64,000 nt of DNA from Closterium sp. NIES-65 (lineage: Eukaryota; Streptophyta; Zygnematophyceae; Desmidiales; Closteriaceae): positions 1,012,501 through 1,076,500 of the forward strand of contig CANXME010002497.1 of assembly GCA_948144175.1 (NCBI GenBank), given 5' to 3'. The position numbers and the translations under genes are program-made. Within the stretch, counting starts at the first letter, position 1. Each line of letters starts with the position of its first letter. A model generated the notes under the pieces. That model was not told the origin of the DNA. It saw nothing but the letters and a program-made list of their open reading frames with translations, and ran no database searches. Below, one piece after another: positions 23,638 to 36,712 of this stretch.

Positions 23638-26600
23638 CTAGTAGGCATGCGCGTTTTGGTTCATGAACTGCTGGGTATGTAGCAAGTTCCCAACTCTCAG
23701 TTGGCCATTCGCAAGTGACGACGGGGGAGAGACAACACGCGCAAGTCCGCCAACAACCCACTTTTGGTTCGCGTCGGATTCCCAAGCACAAACAGGGTAA
23801 CCACCAAAAGGCAAGTGATAAACCTTTGGGTCCACCCCCCCCAAAGTGCACCCTTGCTTTAAAGGACCACTGGACTCAAAAGGCTCGTCGCGAAAAGGGT
23901 CCGTGAGTGTGTGGTCAACGGCAAGAGGAGTGGGTTGTGTGGTAGAGAACTGAAACCCGAATCGCCAAAGGACCTGCTCTACCATGTGTGACTGAGTTAG
24001 AGTGATGGTGCGAGCGGCTCCATCCCTGGTGATCTGCAAGCCAAGGTAGTGGCGCAGCCCACCAAAATCAATGCATGTGTATCTCTTCTGAAGTTCGCAT
24101 TTCACCTCAGCTAGAGCGACCCTGTCTGCTGTAGTGAAGACCAAGTCGTCGATGTATACAAGAACGAAGAAAAGTGTGGGCCCAGAATGAATGAACACCA
24201 ACGGGCGACTGAAGGACGAAACCCGAGAGCAGCAAGAGTGGTGCGCAACTTGTCGTGCCACTCATGGGGCGCTTGGCGGAGACTGTAGACTGGTCGCCTC
24301 AGGCTTCACTAGGTCCCAGGCTGGATAGTCCCACTGAATCTGGGAGGGGGGCGCAACCAGATCTCCTCATGCAGGCTGCCCTAGAGAAAGGCGGTAGAGA
24401 AGTCGAGGGGGTGCAACTCGTAGTCTTGCTGTGTTGTAGTGTGAAGTAACACCCGAAGAGTAGTCATCTTCGGGGTCGGTGCGAAAGTCTGAAAAACGTC
24501 AACTCCCTCTCGCTGAATGAAACCTCTAGCCACGTAGCGCGCCTTGAAGATAGGTGGTGATCACAGCGGCCACTTTACCTTAATAATCTATATTTCATTG
24601 ACTACGTTCGCCCCAGGCAGGGGAACTCCGTTGACGTACGTGCCTGTGGATCTCCAAGACGCCATCTCTGCCTTCATGGCCGCTATCCACTAAGAGGCCC
24701 ACTGCCTTGACACTACCTCACGGTACGTGCGAGGAGTTGGTATGTCAAGGGCGTCGAGGTCTCCCTCAGGGGCTAGCAGCATGGCACAAAGATGGGGAAA
24801 AGCAGCTGCCAAGAACTCCAACTCATACTGCCTGTCCTCTAGGACGTCACAGCCAAGGGAAGACTCACCCCCAAAGGATAGAGGACGGGAAGCCACCACT
24901 CGGGTGGTGTAGTCAAGGTGGCGGGTGGCGGCAAAGTCAGCAACAGCAGCAGTAAGAGCCAAAAAAGATGATAGAGAGGCACGAGGGTCCGTGACTAGAG
25001 AGGCGAGAACACGGGTGACAACAGGACGGGCGACACGGTAGTAATCAGTGATAGGGGTAGAGGTGTAGGCTGTAAGAGACGACTCAGGAGGTCACAGGAG
25101 AACAGACTCAGGCAGAGAACGATGAGGACTTGAACGAAGTATGACAGTGTGGAGGTAGTGAGAAGGAGACGATGCACATCAAAGTTGGAGCAAGTGGAAT
25201 GCCGCGCTGGCAGCTTGATTTCCACCACATTGCTAGAAGAATTGTCTCCAGACGGCTCCCCTGCAACTTCGCCGATGACCTTCACAACATCGCTTGATGA
25301 GCTGTCGCTGGTCTGCTCCCCTGTCAACTGCTCCCCTGTCACCCGCTCCCCTCTCACCTGCTCCCCAGTCACATGCTCCCCTGCCGGTTTCTGCTTACCA
25401 GGTGCCGGTTTCTGCATACCTGGCGCCGGTTTCTCCATACCAGACTCCTTAGAAGATGTGACAGGTCAACCGTCGACGATGCCGATGCGCGGCGCCAAAG
25501 GTAGCGCGCCATGTCTCCCCTCATCGTTGTTGGTCGACGTGGACGAGGTGTTGGCAGTGGGACAAGAGAGGGTTTTTGAAGCCGTTAGCGGAGAAGAGAT
25601 GACAGTAGGCAATGAAGAGGTTGACAGTTTGGTGACAGATGGTGGGAGGGTAGAGTTTGGCAGTGATGAACACGGACGGAGGTCCATGCAGAGGACACAA
25701 TCGGTGTAGCTCGCACGACCGAGAATATCTCCCTCCGCAGATACGAGAAGTGTCTCGTCAGCGGTGTCCTGAAACTGCACACCACAGTCTGGTAGCTGTC
25801 CAGCTGACAGCAGATTTGCCTGTACGCCTGGTACATACAGCACATTAGGAATGAGAACCTGTGTGCCCGCCGCCCCTTCAAAAGCAATTGTGCCGCGACC
25901 TTTTACAGGCTAGACATCGCCACTGAATCCACGCACATGGTGAACATCGCCTTCCGCATTCATCTCCACGAATGCCTCACGCGTCCCCATGAGGTGATGA
26001 GAACAGCCACTGTCAAGGAGTACCACGGTTGGATTGGCTTGCACCGTTGCAGCTACCGCCTAGGAATCCTCGCCAGCGTTCGGAGCCACGGAAATGGTCG
26101 ATTCCGCGGATGCGTCCATCACCACGTTGGCCATTGAACACGACGCTTGCCCTGTTTGCTCCAGATTGTCACTTGGGGCGTCCTTCACACCCTTTCCGCG
26201 GGAGGTTCCGGCATCTGACGGCTGCTCGTCCTCGGAATCAGAATGCTAGTTGTCCCCGCGGTATGCGGTTTCGCGACGAGGTTGACGGTTTTGTGATCGT
26301 CCGCGCGGAGCTTCTTGGCCATCACCATCCTCCTTGATGACGCAGTCGGGGCACTGGTTTGCAAAGTGGTCGAGACATCCACAAACAAAGCAGTATCATT
26401 GAGAGTTGCACTTTCTGCCACCTGAGCGCTCGTCACTTTTGGTCGTCTTCGCGCGGTTGACTTGTTTGTCGTTGTCGCCTCCTCCGCGCAATTTTCGCCC
26501 ACTTCTGTTGCTGCCGCTACTGCTTCGGCGCGACATAGTTGACTTGAGAAAGAAGCTACTCCTTGCGCTGCTCGGATTCAAGTGTGAACTCCTCTTCAAT

Positions 26601-27660
26601 GATGTAGCTCGAAAGCGTATCCTCGTCGAGCTCTTCCCGCACACCTGGGAGTTTCACCATGCGTCGAAGGAGATTGTAGCTTGCAGGCAGACCTTTGATG
26701 ATTTGCGTGACGTACGAAGACATTGAGTAGTCCACACCAGCCATACGCAGATCTGCAAGAATCCGTTGTGCGCGATTGCAGTATGCAATTGCGCTTTCGT
26801 GCTCCCCCATCTCCAGATTTGTCAACCGTTGCTCCAGCTGGCCTATGTAAAGGTCATCCATTGCCTCGTAGGTCTTCATAATGAATTGCCAAGCTTGAAA
26901 ACCAGCATCCACCCGGAGACGGCATGGCTTCAATGCAACTTGGATGACCGGCGAGCAACATCTTGAGATGACCATAAACGTCAACAGCTGTGCGGAATGA
27001 AACTGTGCGCGCCGCTCAGCGTCATCTTCACGCGGCACCTCCACCATGCCGTCAACAAACTTCTTCAGCTGCGCGATCTCCAACCACGGTTCAATAGACT
27101 CGACCCACGTTGTCAAGTCATGATGCCCTTCAAGTATTTTTGGCACGACGATCTTGTCGGGCGAGAACTTGAAGTATCCGTATTTCGGAGCAATTCCACC
27201 ATCGCGTACGGTTGACGCATTTGCTGTCCACGAGGGTCCACCACCACTCTGTCGCACAGAGTTGCGATAACCATGCACGTCGCTACGCGCACTCGTTGCA
27301 GCTGCAGACCGAAGGACTTGCGCTTGCGTTCCACTGACGCTCGTGGTGTTCACTTTGACGGCCCCACGCAGTTCACTGCGCGTCACTCTTGCGCCTTCAA
27401 CGCCATTGATGTTGACGCTGTTGCCTTCAGCACGGGGAAAAGCGGACTCAATTTCCGCTTCAGCGCGAGGAGGAGAGTGATCGCGAGCCCATTTCGCACG
27501 AGCTCCTTCGATCATCGGCTCCAGATTCGCGTCGCTGATTTCGCCACCACTGTCGCGCTCCCTCAAAGCAGCGACCTGCGCTTCCATGTCCATGACTTCC
27601 GTAGCGGCGCCCTCGCCAACCATACGAGATCAAAGTGGCTGCTGGCCAAAGGTTGACAAC
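23638..27660 (-). mobile_element. Decayed Ty1/copia element F or two adjoining fragments
   Basis: Reading on the minus strand from high to low coordinates. Gag with a UBN2-type body lies at 26560-27460 (YGYFKFSPDKIVVPKILEGH, MKTYEAMDDLYIGQLEQRL). A zinc knuckle CFVCGCLDHFANQC lies near 26375. Protease follows near 26010 (LLDSGCSHHLMG, then LYVPGVQANLLSAGQL near 25840), then a Ser/Glu-rich linker with GEQ(V/L)TGE repeats (25290-25390). Last comes a reverse-transcriptase part (24690-24960, DVLEDRQYELEFLAAA; 23760-24260, VLVYIDDLVFTTADRVAL, LRHYLGLQITRDG). Integrase is missing. The gag-protease part differs from A/B/C, but the RT part is close to them, so this may be a chimera of two elements. 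Broken, with several interruptions; no LTR pair identified. Confidence 0.8.
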
Positions 27661-28560
27661 TTTGTCAATCATATTCGAGGCTATCTGAAGTTCGCGTATG
27701 CGCCCACGCGCACCGCACCATGCGGAGAATAGGGGATTATGGGAGAGCCTAGGCGCAGAGTTGCATGATCAGAGAGTGAAGTGCGAGTTTTCCGTGTACG
27801 GACTTGCTGGAAACTGGATACTGGTATTTGGAGAATAGTATGCTTGGTATGCAGCAATAGGCTTGGTATCCAGTAACGAAAGGAAAGTAATTTATTAATT
27901 GATTGATTACAACAGATCATTATGAACCTTATCGGAAACATAGTGACGTGTGCGAGAACGTTCTACGAGAACGTTGTCCATAAAGAATGTTGTTCAAGGA
28001 GAACGTGCAAGCACCTACTCCAGTATGCGGTTCCAGGTTGGCACCGCCAGGTGAAAATACCATCAGGTGGAAATACCGTCAGGTGCATTTTCTACTTGCC
28101 CAGGAGCAGTTGCGCAGGTGCTCGCAACAGACAGCTGTGTCAGAATCTTAGCTTGGCTAAGGAGCCATAGCTAGTGAGAAGTTCGAGTGAGTTTGAGTTA
28201 GGAGAGTCGAGAAAGTTGAAAAGAGAAGAGAAGGGGTTTCACTATAGAGCGAGCAGTACATATAGGCAAGATGAAAGGTGCACCACCAAAACAGAACATT
28301 ATATAACTACACTAGTCTACACTACAGGCAATTACAAAACAATATATAGATTTATATATTATTCTGACAAGCTGCACATACTCGTTTGTGCAATGTTGTC
28401 ACTTCCCTCCATTTCGGTTCAGTGTTGAACAGTGCATACCAAAGTGCACTATTGGAGTGTACTCGGTGAATACCGAAGCTCCGGTATGCGGTATGCGAAA
28501 CCTTGCTACATCGCATAGGGCTGCTACACGCAAAACCAGGCGCGTGCAGGGCTTCACCTT
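27661..28560. other. Unassigned DNA upstream of copia F gag
   Basis: Would be the position of the F 5' LTR and leader on the minus strand. A TGTCAGAATAATATA string near 28365 (minus) resembles the start of the copia A LTR, but the rest does not follow. I cannot define an LTR or a gene here. Confidence 0.35.
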
Positions 28561-29295
28561 AACTGACGAGGGACGTGTACAAGCGGGTTAGCGAACTTTC
28601 CAGTCGTGCGGGACAATAGGAGGAGACGACTGTGATCTAGGAGTAGAGAAAACAGCCGGAGACGAGTACGGTCGAGGAAATGTAGGACCATAAGCAGGAG
28701 ACGGAGGGGAGGGGAAGGAAGACCAATGGCCCGGAGGCCACTCAGAGGTGAAGACAACTACTGCAAAGGTGGCTGCCCCGGTTGCTACTGCTGCTGCTGC
28801 AGCTCCCACTGCTGCTGCTCCTGCTCCTAGTGCTCATGCTTCACACGCTCCAGCCATCGAAGCTCTTGGAGACGGGTCCAGTAGCGGTGGGGAGGAGGAG
28901 TAGGCGCCGCAGAAGTAGCACCTCCAGCTCCAGCTCCCTCAAAAATAGCACCTCTAGTACCAATACTGACAACTCCAGCACCCCCAGGACAAGCACTTCC
29001 TGAACTTGCACCCTTAGCGCCAACACCGACAGCTCCAGCACCCCTAGTGTCAGCGCCTCAAGCTCCAGCACCCCGAACACTAGCACCTCCAGTTCTAGTA
29101 CCCTCAGCTCCAGCAACCCCAAAACTAGCACCTCCAGTGTCAGTACCCTCAGCTCCAACACCCCCAGAACTAGCACCTCTTGTGCCAGTACCCTCAGCTC
29201 CAGCACCTCTGAAACTAGCAGCTCTAGTGTGAGCACCCTTAGCTCTCAGAACTAGCACCTCCAGCGCCCCTACCCTCAGCTCCAGCACCCTTCTT
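28560..29295 (-). mobile_element. Copia linker fragment with Gly/Ala/Leu-rich minisatellite
   Basis: On the minus strand about 17 copies of a GGTGCTGGAGGT(A/G)CT-like 30-bp double unit lie at 28890-29290. They encode Gly/Ala/Glu repeats (GAGAEGTGTRGASSGG) like the integrase-RT linker of copia C. It is followed by a Pro/Ser-rich stretch. Only the linker is left. Confidence 0.65.
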
Positions 29296-29599
29296 GCCTA
29301 AACTCTCTAATCATCCATGGCTACCCTAATCACTATCTTAACAAGATGAACTGTCGATCATGGAAATTGGTGGGTGCAGAGAATCAGATTTCCAATTTAC
29401 AATTTCCAATCAGAGTTGTGATGGCTTATAGCGTACCGAATTTATGGGTGTGGAGAATCACTCTACACTGGAATCTGGACTACCAGGGAAGGCATGGATG
29501 TTACAAGTGATCACAACTTTGCTTGTGTTCTCACTACTTGCTCATCGATAGAGAAGTTGACAAGAGTCATACTAGAGAAAAGGAGAATACAGAATGATT
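29296..29599. other. Unassigned spacer
   Basis: About 300 bp, AT-richer than its neighbours, between the copia linker fragment and the next gag fragment. No feature seen. Confidence 0.4.
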
Positions 29600-30240
29600 G
29601 GTAGCAATGGCAAAACTGACTACATCAAAAGCAAGCATCCTAGCAGACAGGTAAGTTGATCGCCAGTGTAGCAAGGTTGACCGCCTGCTAGTACTGCATA
29701 GAGGCACTACGGTAGCGTTGCAGAAAGGCAACCTTCCAATAGAGCAAGATGGCGGCTTGCCAATGCTGCATCTGCAGGTGACAGTAGCGCAAGTGTGCAC
29801 CCACGTCGCCGGTGCATTGCGACGGTTGAGGTCGCGTCGGCCTTCGGGCAGCACAATCTTTTCCGGCGAAAACGTAAAGTACCCGTATGACGTGGTGATC
29901 CCGCCTGCCGTCACGTAAGTTGCACAAGTCGACCTCACACTGCTTCACTGAGGAGAGCGACATTGCCCACTGACATTGCCATTCGGGCTACCTATGGTCA
30001 CCGTCGACCGCATCCCTTGCACCTGCATTTTGACGACTTCGACGTCGACCTCCGTGATCACTTCTCTCGTCCTCTTTATGCCCTCTTTGTCGACTTGGTC
30101 ACTGTCGTCTTCCTGCTTGTCAATGCCGCCTTCGTTGCGTGCTGATCGAGGAGAGGTGGACACACTACCCGCTTCAGCATGGGATGTCAGATGCTCGCGC
30201 GCCCACTACACACGACTTCCTAGGAGCAGCACCTCCAGGT
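29600..30240 (-). mobile_element. Copia gag fragment related to element F
   Basis: Minus-strand translation contains GGITTSYGYFTFSPEKIVLP, parallel to GGIAPKYGYFKFSPDKIVVP in F. Before it lies a charged segment (RNEGGIDKQEDDSDQVDKEG). Only the N-terminal gag part survives and it is broken. Confidence 0.65.
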
Positions 30241-30836
30241 CTGCTCCACCATAATCGCCATTCATATGGCGTCTCCTAACGTGAGCCAACAGTGCCTCCA
30301 AACTATCCTCTAACTTTGCAGCTCTTGCCGCGGTAGGCGTCATGGTATATACGGGTGGCTGGCCTAACAACTACTTAGGTATGAAGTGAAGGATATTTGC
30401 CCAGTGGTGTTTAGCCACCTCCAACACGAGCAAGGGGGGGTGATCGTTGTGTAGGTGGTTGTGGTATTCTGCTCTAGCTGGTTGTGGGCAAAATGTGATT
30501 GTTAGACTTGCTATGGGCTGGAATTGAACTTGCAAGCAACAAACATCAACAAACCTTTGCTATTCACTACAACGCCTTTGGTTTTGCTAGTTTGGCATTT
30601 AAGGTTGTCGGGAATTGTTGTAGGGCAAGGGTTGGGATGCTAGAGTTTCTAAAACTTGTCCCTTTCAGATGTTAACTCTTGCTATAACCGTTTTTAGATC
30701 TAATCCATGGCTGCCAAGTGATTCCGCCATGATACTCTTTCGTACTCAAATCACGATAGCAATTGACCTAGATCTTGGTTGAAGGCGTGTTTTATTCAAG
30801 AAAGTAAAGATTATGACATTTCCAACCTATACATGC
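30241..30836. other. Unassigned DNA
   Basis: About 600 bp with no recognisable gene or repeat between a copia fragment and the MITE. Confidence 0.4.
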
Positions 30837-30839
30837 TTA

Positions 30840-31313
30840 GGGAACATTCATGTGGGGACACAAGTGTCTCAATCACTTTGTGACACCCAAAAACAACATA
30901 ATCTGTATTGTGTCCCAAATGTGAGTCACCTTTCAGCAACCATTACTGTATTTTTCATTGGTGAGCGTGAAACGCGCTGACGACGCTGACAAATCGCAAA
31001 TCGACTCGTCATTGTTTAAAAACCATACGCGACTCGAAATGCCCAACACGACTATATGCACCTGGATACTGGACAATAAAAAATTCGCGAGGAAAAAAAT
31101 CCCTCGCATCGAAACCAATCACCTGCCTGGCGGTTGAAGAAATGGGTGTACAGTCATTTGTGTCACCGAATCAAATGTGCACAACTGTACATTTCCCCTG
31201 GTCGCCTAGTGTCGCGATACATTCAATCTTTGTGATGCGATGTTGACCAAATTTGCAGATGCAACTCGGGAAAAAGGGGATCGAGACACTTGTGTCCCCA
31301 TGGGAATGTTCCC
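30840..31313. mobile_element. MITE of PIF/Harbinger (Tourist) type
   Basis: 474-bp element with inverted ends of about 35 bp. The left end begins GGGAACATTC...GGGGACACAAGTGTCTC. The right end, read in reverse complement, begins GGGAACATTC...GGGGACACAAGTGTCTC with about five mismatches. It is flanked on both sides by TTA (30837-30839 and 31314-31316), the 3-bp target duplication typical of PIF/Harbinger elements. There is no transposase reading frame, so it depends on a partner elsewhere. It sits 13 bp from the end of the G2 LTR. Confidence 0.85.
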
Positions 31314-31329
31314 TTATATTTTTAGGCTA

Positions 31330-31710
31330 TGTGATCTGCACTGTGAGGATCTAGGATCGAGATCAGAAAAGAGAATGTGAATTGAATGATCACCTGGGTA
31401 CAACACGAGGCTATATATAGGCTTGACACAATGCCCCGTAACCAGGTGTTACGCGAAGGTTCCGCGGGGCGCGTAGCGTCCCGAACAGATCCTTACCGAA
31501 TTCGGTAGACGGCAATTCGGTGGCAACCGAAAAGGCCAGAATTCGGTGCACGCAACCTAGCTCGGTGCTATAACTATAATAAAATATAGGAAAGCACCTA
31601 GCCTAGGAAATCGAGCAATTCATGCATGCATATGATTATCCTATGCTAGAAAAAGCATGATAAAGTGAAGGCAAGCAAGCATAGCTGGCATAAGCCGTCG
31701 TACTCTCACA
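31330..31710 (-). repeat. 3' LTR of chromovirus G2
   Basis: 381-bp LTR (minus strand TGTGAGAGTACGACGG...GCAGATCACA) with a TATATATAG core promoter. Same family as the lone LTR at 14834-15201. It is distinct from the 402-bp LTR of G1/G3, although the pol proteins of G1 and G2 are close. Confidence 0.85.
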
Positions 31711-33521
31711 CGTCCCCCACTCAAAGCTGGGTGGCGTGAGATACACCCTGCTTGACAAGATAGTCCTTGAGAGCACAGCGTGCATTGCCCATATCAGCTT
31801 CTGCAACCCAAATGACCTCAGTGGGGTCGTATCCCTTCCAGCGTATCAGGAATTCGAGGGTCTTGCCGCCGCGGCGCCGATGAGTGAGAACGCGCTCCAC
31901 TTCGTACTCGAGTTCATCCTGTACGAGAACCGGTGGTGGTGGCGGTAGCTGCCGTCCCTGGAACTGTTGGTTGGGGTCCTTGTAGGGCTTCAGTAGCTGA
32001 ACATGGAAAGCGTTGTGAAGCTTCCATGTACCTGGTAAGCGGAAGCGGAATGTAACTGGTGTCACCTGTGCCTCAACGAGAAAAGGACCACAGAAGCGAG
32101 GCCGGAGTTTGGATGGGAGGTGAGACAGGTTCAAGTTGTGTGTGTCAAGAAGCACCTGGTCTCCGACTGCTACTGAGTGATCACGTCGCTGACGATCGGC
32201 ATACTGCTTCTGGGAGGTCTGCATCGTGGTGAGTCGTCGCTGAGTCTTCTCCCATAGTTGCTGCATGGTGGTGACGAAGTCATGTGCGGCTTGGACGTGT
32301 GACGGTGTGGTTGGCTGCTGTGGTGTGAGTGGTTCCCGTCAGTAACACAGGAAGAAAGGAGTTTTCCCTGTGGCCGCATGTGATGCGTTGTTGTAAGCGA
32401 ACTCTAGGGTCGGTAACTGTGTGTCCCAGTGGCTGACGTCGTCCTTGCAAGCTGTGCGCAGTAACTGTTCAACCACTTGATTGAGTCGCTCTGTCTGTCC
32501 GTCAATCTGTGGGTGGTATGCTGAGGACATCGCAAGTTTGGTCCCCAATAATCCCATGAGCTCCTTCCAGAACTTACCAGTGAATTTGGGGTCTCTGTCT
32601 GAGATGAGTGTAGCGGGGATGCCGTGGATGGTGATGATGCAGTCGAAGAAGAGGCGAGCAGTTGCTTCAGCTGTAGCTGTGGCGTTGGTCGGTATGAAGT
32701 GACCCATTTTGGAGAACTTATCGATCACTACGAGGATGGAATCGTGCCCCCGTGAGGTCGAAGGAAGTCCTATGATGAAGTCGAGGCTAACGACCTGCCA
32801 TGGCTGCTCCGGTACGGGTAGAGGCTGAAGTAACCCTGCTTTTTTCTGCTTGCTACTCTTCATCCGCTGGCACGTGTCGCAAGAGATGACGAACTGCTGC
32901 ACGTCTGCTGCCATCCCGGGCCAGTAGTAATACTTCGCTATCCCTGCTAACGTCTTGATGCTCCCGAAATGTCCCGCGTATGGTACGTCGTGAAACTCCT
33001 CCAATATGATCTGCCGTAGCGGGGCGTAATTCGGTACCCAAATCTTTCCTGAACCCTTCCTTACAACTAAGTCTTTCTCCCACTGTAACAACTTCTTGGT
33101 CTGTGCTTTAGCAATCTCTGCGTCCATGGAGTATCCATGTTGGAATAGACCCTTGAGCAGAGGGTTCATCCCGTCGAGCTGGATGCCTGCTACATGTCCG
33201 GGGCGGCTCAACGTGTCTGCCTTGTTGTATAGCCCGGGCTTGTAGACGATGTCGTAGTGGAAGTGAGTTTCCAGGAAGTCCACCCACCGCACCTGTCGTC
33301 GTGAGAGCGTCGACTGCGACTTCAGGTATTTGAGACTGCAGTGGTCAGTATAGACTATAGTCTTGGCTCCCTCTAGGTAACACCTCCACGCCTTGAAGGC
33401 TATGACTATCGCTAAGGCTTCCTTGTCATGGATGGGGTAGTTCAGTTCTGCTCCGTGTAGCTTCTTACCGAGGTAGGCGATGGGCTGCAAACCGCGTCCG
33501 TGATCCTCCATCAGTACTGCT

Positions 33522-33653
33522 TGTGGAAACAAAGAACGAGAAAAAAATGACTATGAACGAAGTGAGTACAAATAGGAAACCCTAATTGGGTTGTACCCCC
33601 TATGGGATACCCCACTATAGCCTACAGAAACAAGTAAGCTATATGTTCTGACA
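33522..33653 (-). repeat. 3' LTR of copia B
   Basis: 132 bp. The minus-strand sequence starts TGTCAGAACATATAGC and ends TTTCCACA. It is preceded on that strand by the GCCTATGGGGGTG purine-rich tract. It pairs with 40788-40919. Confidence 0.95.
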
Positions 33654-36439
33654 CACCCCCATAGGCAAAGTGGGGGAGAACAAGGGGTCACAAGACCAGT
33701 CAAGCAAAGCAAAGCAAGGCTCAGGGTGGATCACAAAGTCACCACGCATTCCGAGCACAAGTTCAAAGGCCACAAGGCCAGTTCACATGCAAGATCATAT
33801 GTAGAGATATACAAGAGCAAGAGTATATATATGTGAAGGTACAAGCAAGCTCAAGAGAAGAGCAAGTGAGGCAAGACAGTCACAAGACCCAACTGCGTGC
33901 AGCAACGCTGATGATCACAAGGCGCAAGTGCCTTGGTGAAGACATCAGCAGTGTTGGCCTCAGAGGCCACGTACGCAAGTCGCAGCTGTCCACGCTGCTG
34001 TAGCTCACGAGCAAGAAAGTAGCGAAGAGCAATGTGCTTCGTTCTGTGCTCCAGTCGCTGCTCTCGACACAAGGCCAGCATGGCCTTGTTGTCTACGTAC
34101 AGGACTGGAGGAGAACGAGGCTGCTCTCCAAGGTCGGTCAGCAGGTAGGTGAGCCAGCGTAACTCCTGTGCAGCCATAGCCCCAGCGTAGATCTCAGCCT
34201 CACAACTGGAGCCGAGAACAGAAGACGAGCGGGTAGCCCGCCACGAGACAGAGCCGGAACCAAGGCTGAAGGTGTAACCCTGAGACGACCGCTGCGTAGC
34301 CTGGTCGTCAGCCCAAGAAGCGTCTGCGTGCCCAGTGAGGACCACTGGACTGCGCCCTCCAACCACTAGTCCCATGCCCGACGTACTGCACAAGTAGCGC
34401 AACACCCTCTTTGCTGCAGCCATGTCCTCTGGTCGGTGTCTCCCAGGTGCAACAAAGCGTGCGAGAATGCTAAGAGGGTATGCGAGGTCAGGTCGTGTGC
34501 AGGTCATCAGGTACATGAGGCAGCCAACAAGCTCTGGATACGGGCCACTCGACTCTACGGACTCATCCGAAGGCAGAGTTGAGAGCGAGTGGCGAGTAGG
34601 CAGAGGAGTGGCCTGAGGCGAGGAGTACGTGAAGCCGAAGCGCTGAAGGACCTGCTGCACCATGTGTGACTGAGTCAGGGTAATGGTGCGGCGTGCTCTG
34701 TCCCGGGTGATCTGCAAGCCAAGGTAGCTGCGCAGTTCACCCAGGTCAGTGCACGTGTGTCTCTTCTGCAGCTCGGACTTCACGTAGGCGAGTCCAGCAG
34801 TGTCAGCTGTGGCAAAGACCAAGTCGTCGACGTACACGAGGATGTAGAACGGCGGCAGAGAGGTGTCGGTGCGCAGAAACAGCGACGGGTCGGCAGTGGA
34901 AGGAGCAAACCCAAGTGCCGCGAGCGTAGTCCTCAGTGTGTCGTGCCACTCACGTGGCGCCTGGCGGAGACCGTAGACTGGACGCCGGAGACTCCACTGG
35001 GTACCAGGAGGGAAAGACCCAGTGAAGCCAGGTGGGCGACGCAGCCAGATCTCCTCGTGCAGGCTGCCCTGCAAGAAAGCTGTGCTGAAGTCGAGAGAGT
35101 GCAGCTCGTAGTCACGGTGAGCAGCAACGTGTAGCAGAACCCGAAGAGTGGTCATCTTCGGGGTGGGGGAGAAGGTCTGAAAGTAGTCAACCCCCTGCCG
35201 CTGACTGAAGCCACGAGCCACGTAACGCGCCTTGAAGACAGGCGGAGAACCCGGCGGCCGCTTCACCCTGAAAATCCACATGCCACTGACGATGTTCGCC
35301 CCAGGAGGGGGAACAGCGTCAACGTAGGTGCCTGTGGACTTCCAGGAAGCCATCTCTGCATCCATAGCTGCCTGCCACTGAGAGGAGTAGGGACCCTCTA
35401 TCGCCTCCGCGTAAGAGCGCGGAGTCGGGATGTCTGGTGCATCCGGGTCTCCCTGAGGGGCTAGCAGTACAGACGCGAGACGAGGTGAAGCGGCGGCCAG
35501 ACACTGGAACTCCTCCTGCCTGTCCTCAAGGACGTCCGTGCCAAGGGCACACTCACCCCCGACGGACGGAGGACAGGCGGACTCAGACTCAGTGACAAGA
35601 CGAGCAGCGTAGTCTAGACGACAGCGCGCAGCAAAGTCGACAAGCTCAGTGACAAGGGCCGACGCAGCAGACGACTCGAAGGAGGGGTCAGTGACAGCAG
35701 TAGCCAGGAGACGCGTGACAGTAGGACTGGCAGCACGAAGAGTGTCCGACTCCGGGTCGGCAAGTGCAGGAAGAGAGGAAGCAGGAGGAGAAGGCAAAGG
35801 GGCACGCAGAGGATCAGTGGACGGACGCAGTGACATCCGGTGCGTGCCAGGGACAGGAGGAGGACGCTGACGCGACCCGCGACCACTAGCGCGCTCAGTA
35901 CGAACAGGCGACACAGGACGAGACGCAGGCTCACGACGCTCAGTAAGACCTCCAGTCGGACCAGCGTAGGGAGAAGGAGCAGGCAAAGGGGAGGCAGGCT
36001 GTAGCTGTGGCTGTGACCGGACAGGCTGCGGACCCTCTAAGGGAGGAGGAGGAGGTGTAAGACCAAGAACCTGCTGCAGGAGCGGAACGAAGTACGGTCG
36101 GGGCCGCGCGGCGACGCTAGAAACAGCAGGAACAGCACCAGCAGCCCCGGCAAGAGCACCCACTCCAGCAGCACCTCCAGCAGCACCACCAGAAGCTCAA
36201 GAACCTCCAGCCGCAGCACGAGGAGCACTGTCAGTAGGGCCGCCAACGGCAGGCTCAGCGCCAACACCCTCAGCAGGACCAGCTCCAGGAGAACTCTCAG
36301 ACTCAGCAGCTCCAGCACCCACAGTACGAGCGCCGGCGGGGCGCGCAGCAGCAGTACCCTCTGCAGTCGAAGAACCACCAGCACCAGCAGCACGCCTCCA
36401 GCGCCCGGCAAACCACTCACGCAGCTCCTGTGGGGAGAG

Positions 36440-36712
36440 TGGCTCCCGGCGAGACGAAGCACCCCCAGGCACAGCACCTCCAGGCTCAGCACCCCTAGAC
36501 ACAGCACCCCCAGGCACGGCACCCCCAGGCTCAGCACCCCCAGGCTCAGCACCCCCAGGCACAGCACCCCCAGACTCGGCACCTCCAGGCTCAGCACCCC
36601 CAGGCACAGCACCCCCAGGCTCAGCACCCCCAGGCTCAGCACCCCCAGACTCGGCACCTCCAGGCTCAGCACCCCCAGACTCCGCACCCCCAGGCTCAGC
36701 TCCCGCAGCAGC
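36440..36712 (-). repeat. 15-bp minisatellite in the linker of copia B
   Basis: About 18 copies of a 15-bp unit, minus strand GGTGCTGAGCCTGGG, which encode GGAEP repeats. Homologous in position to 4440-4705 in A. Confidence 0.85.
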
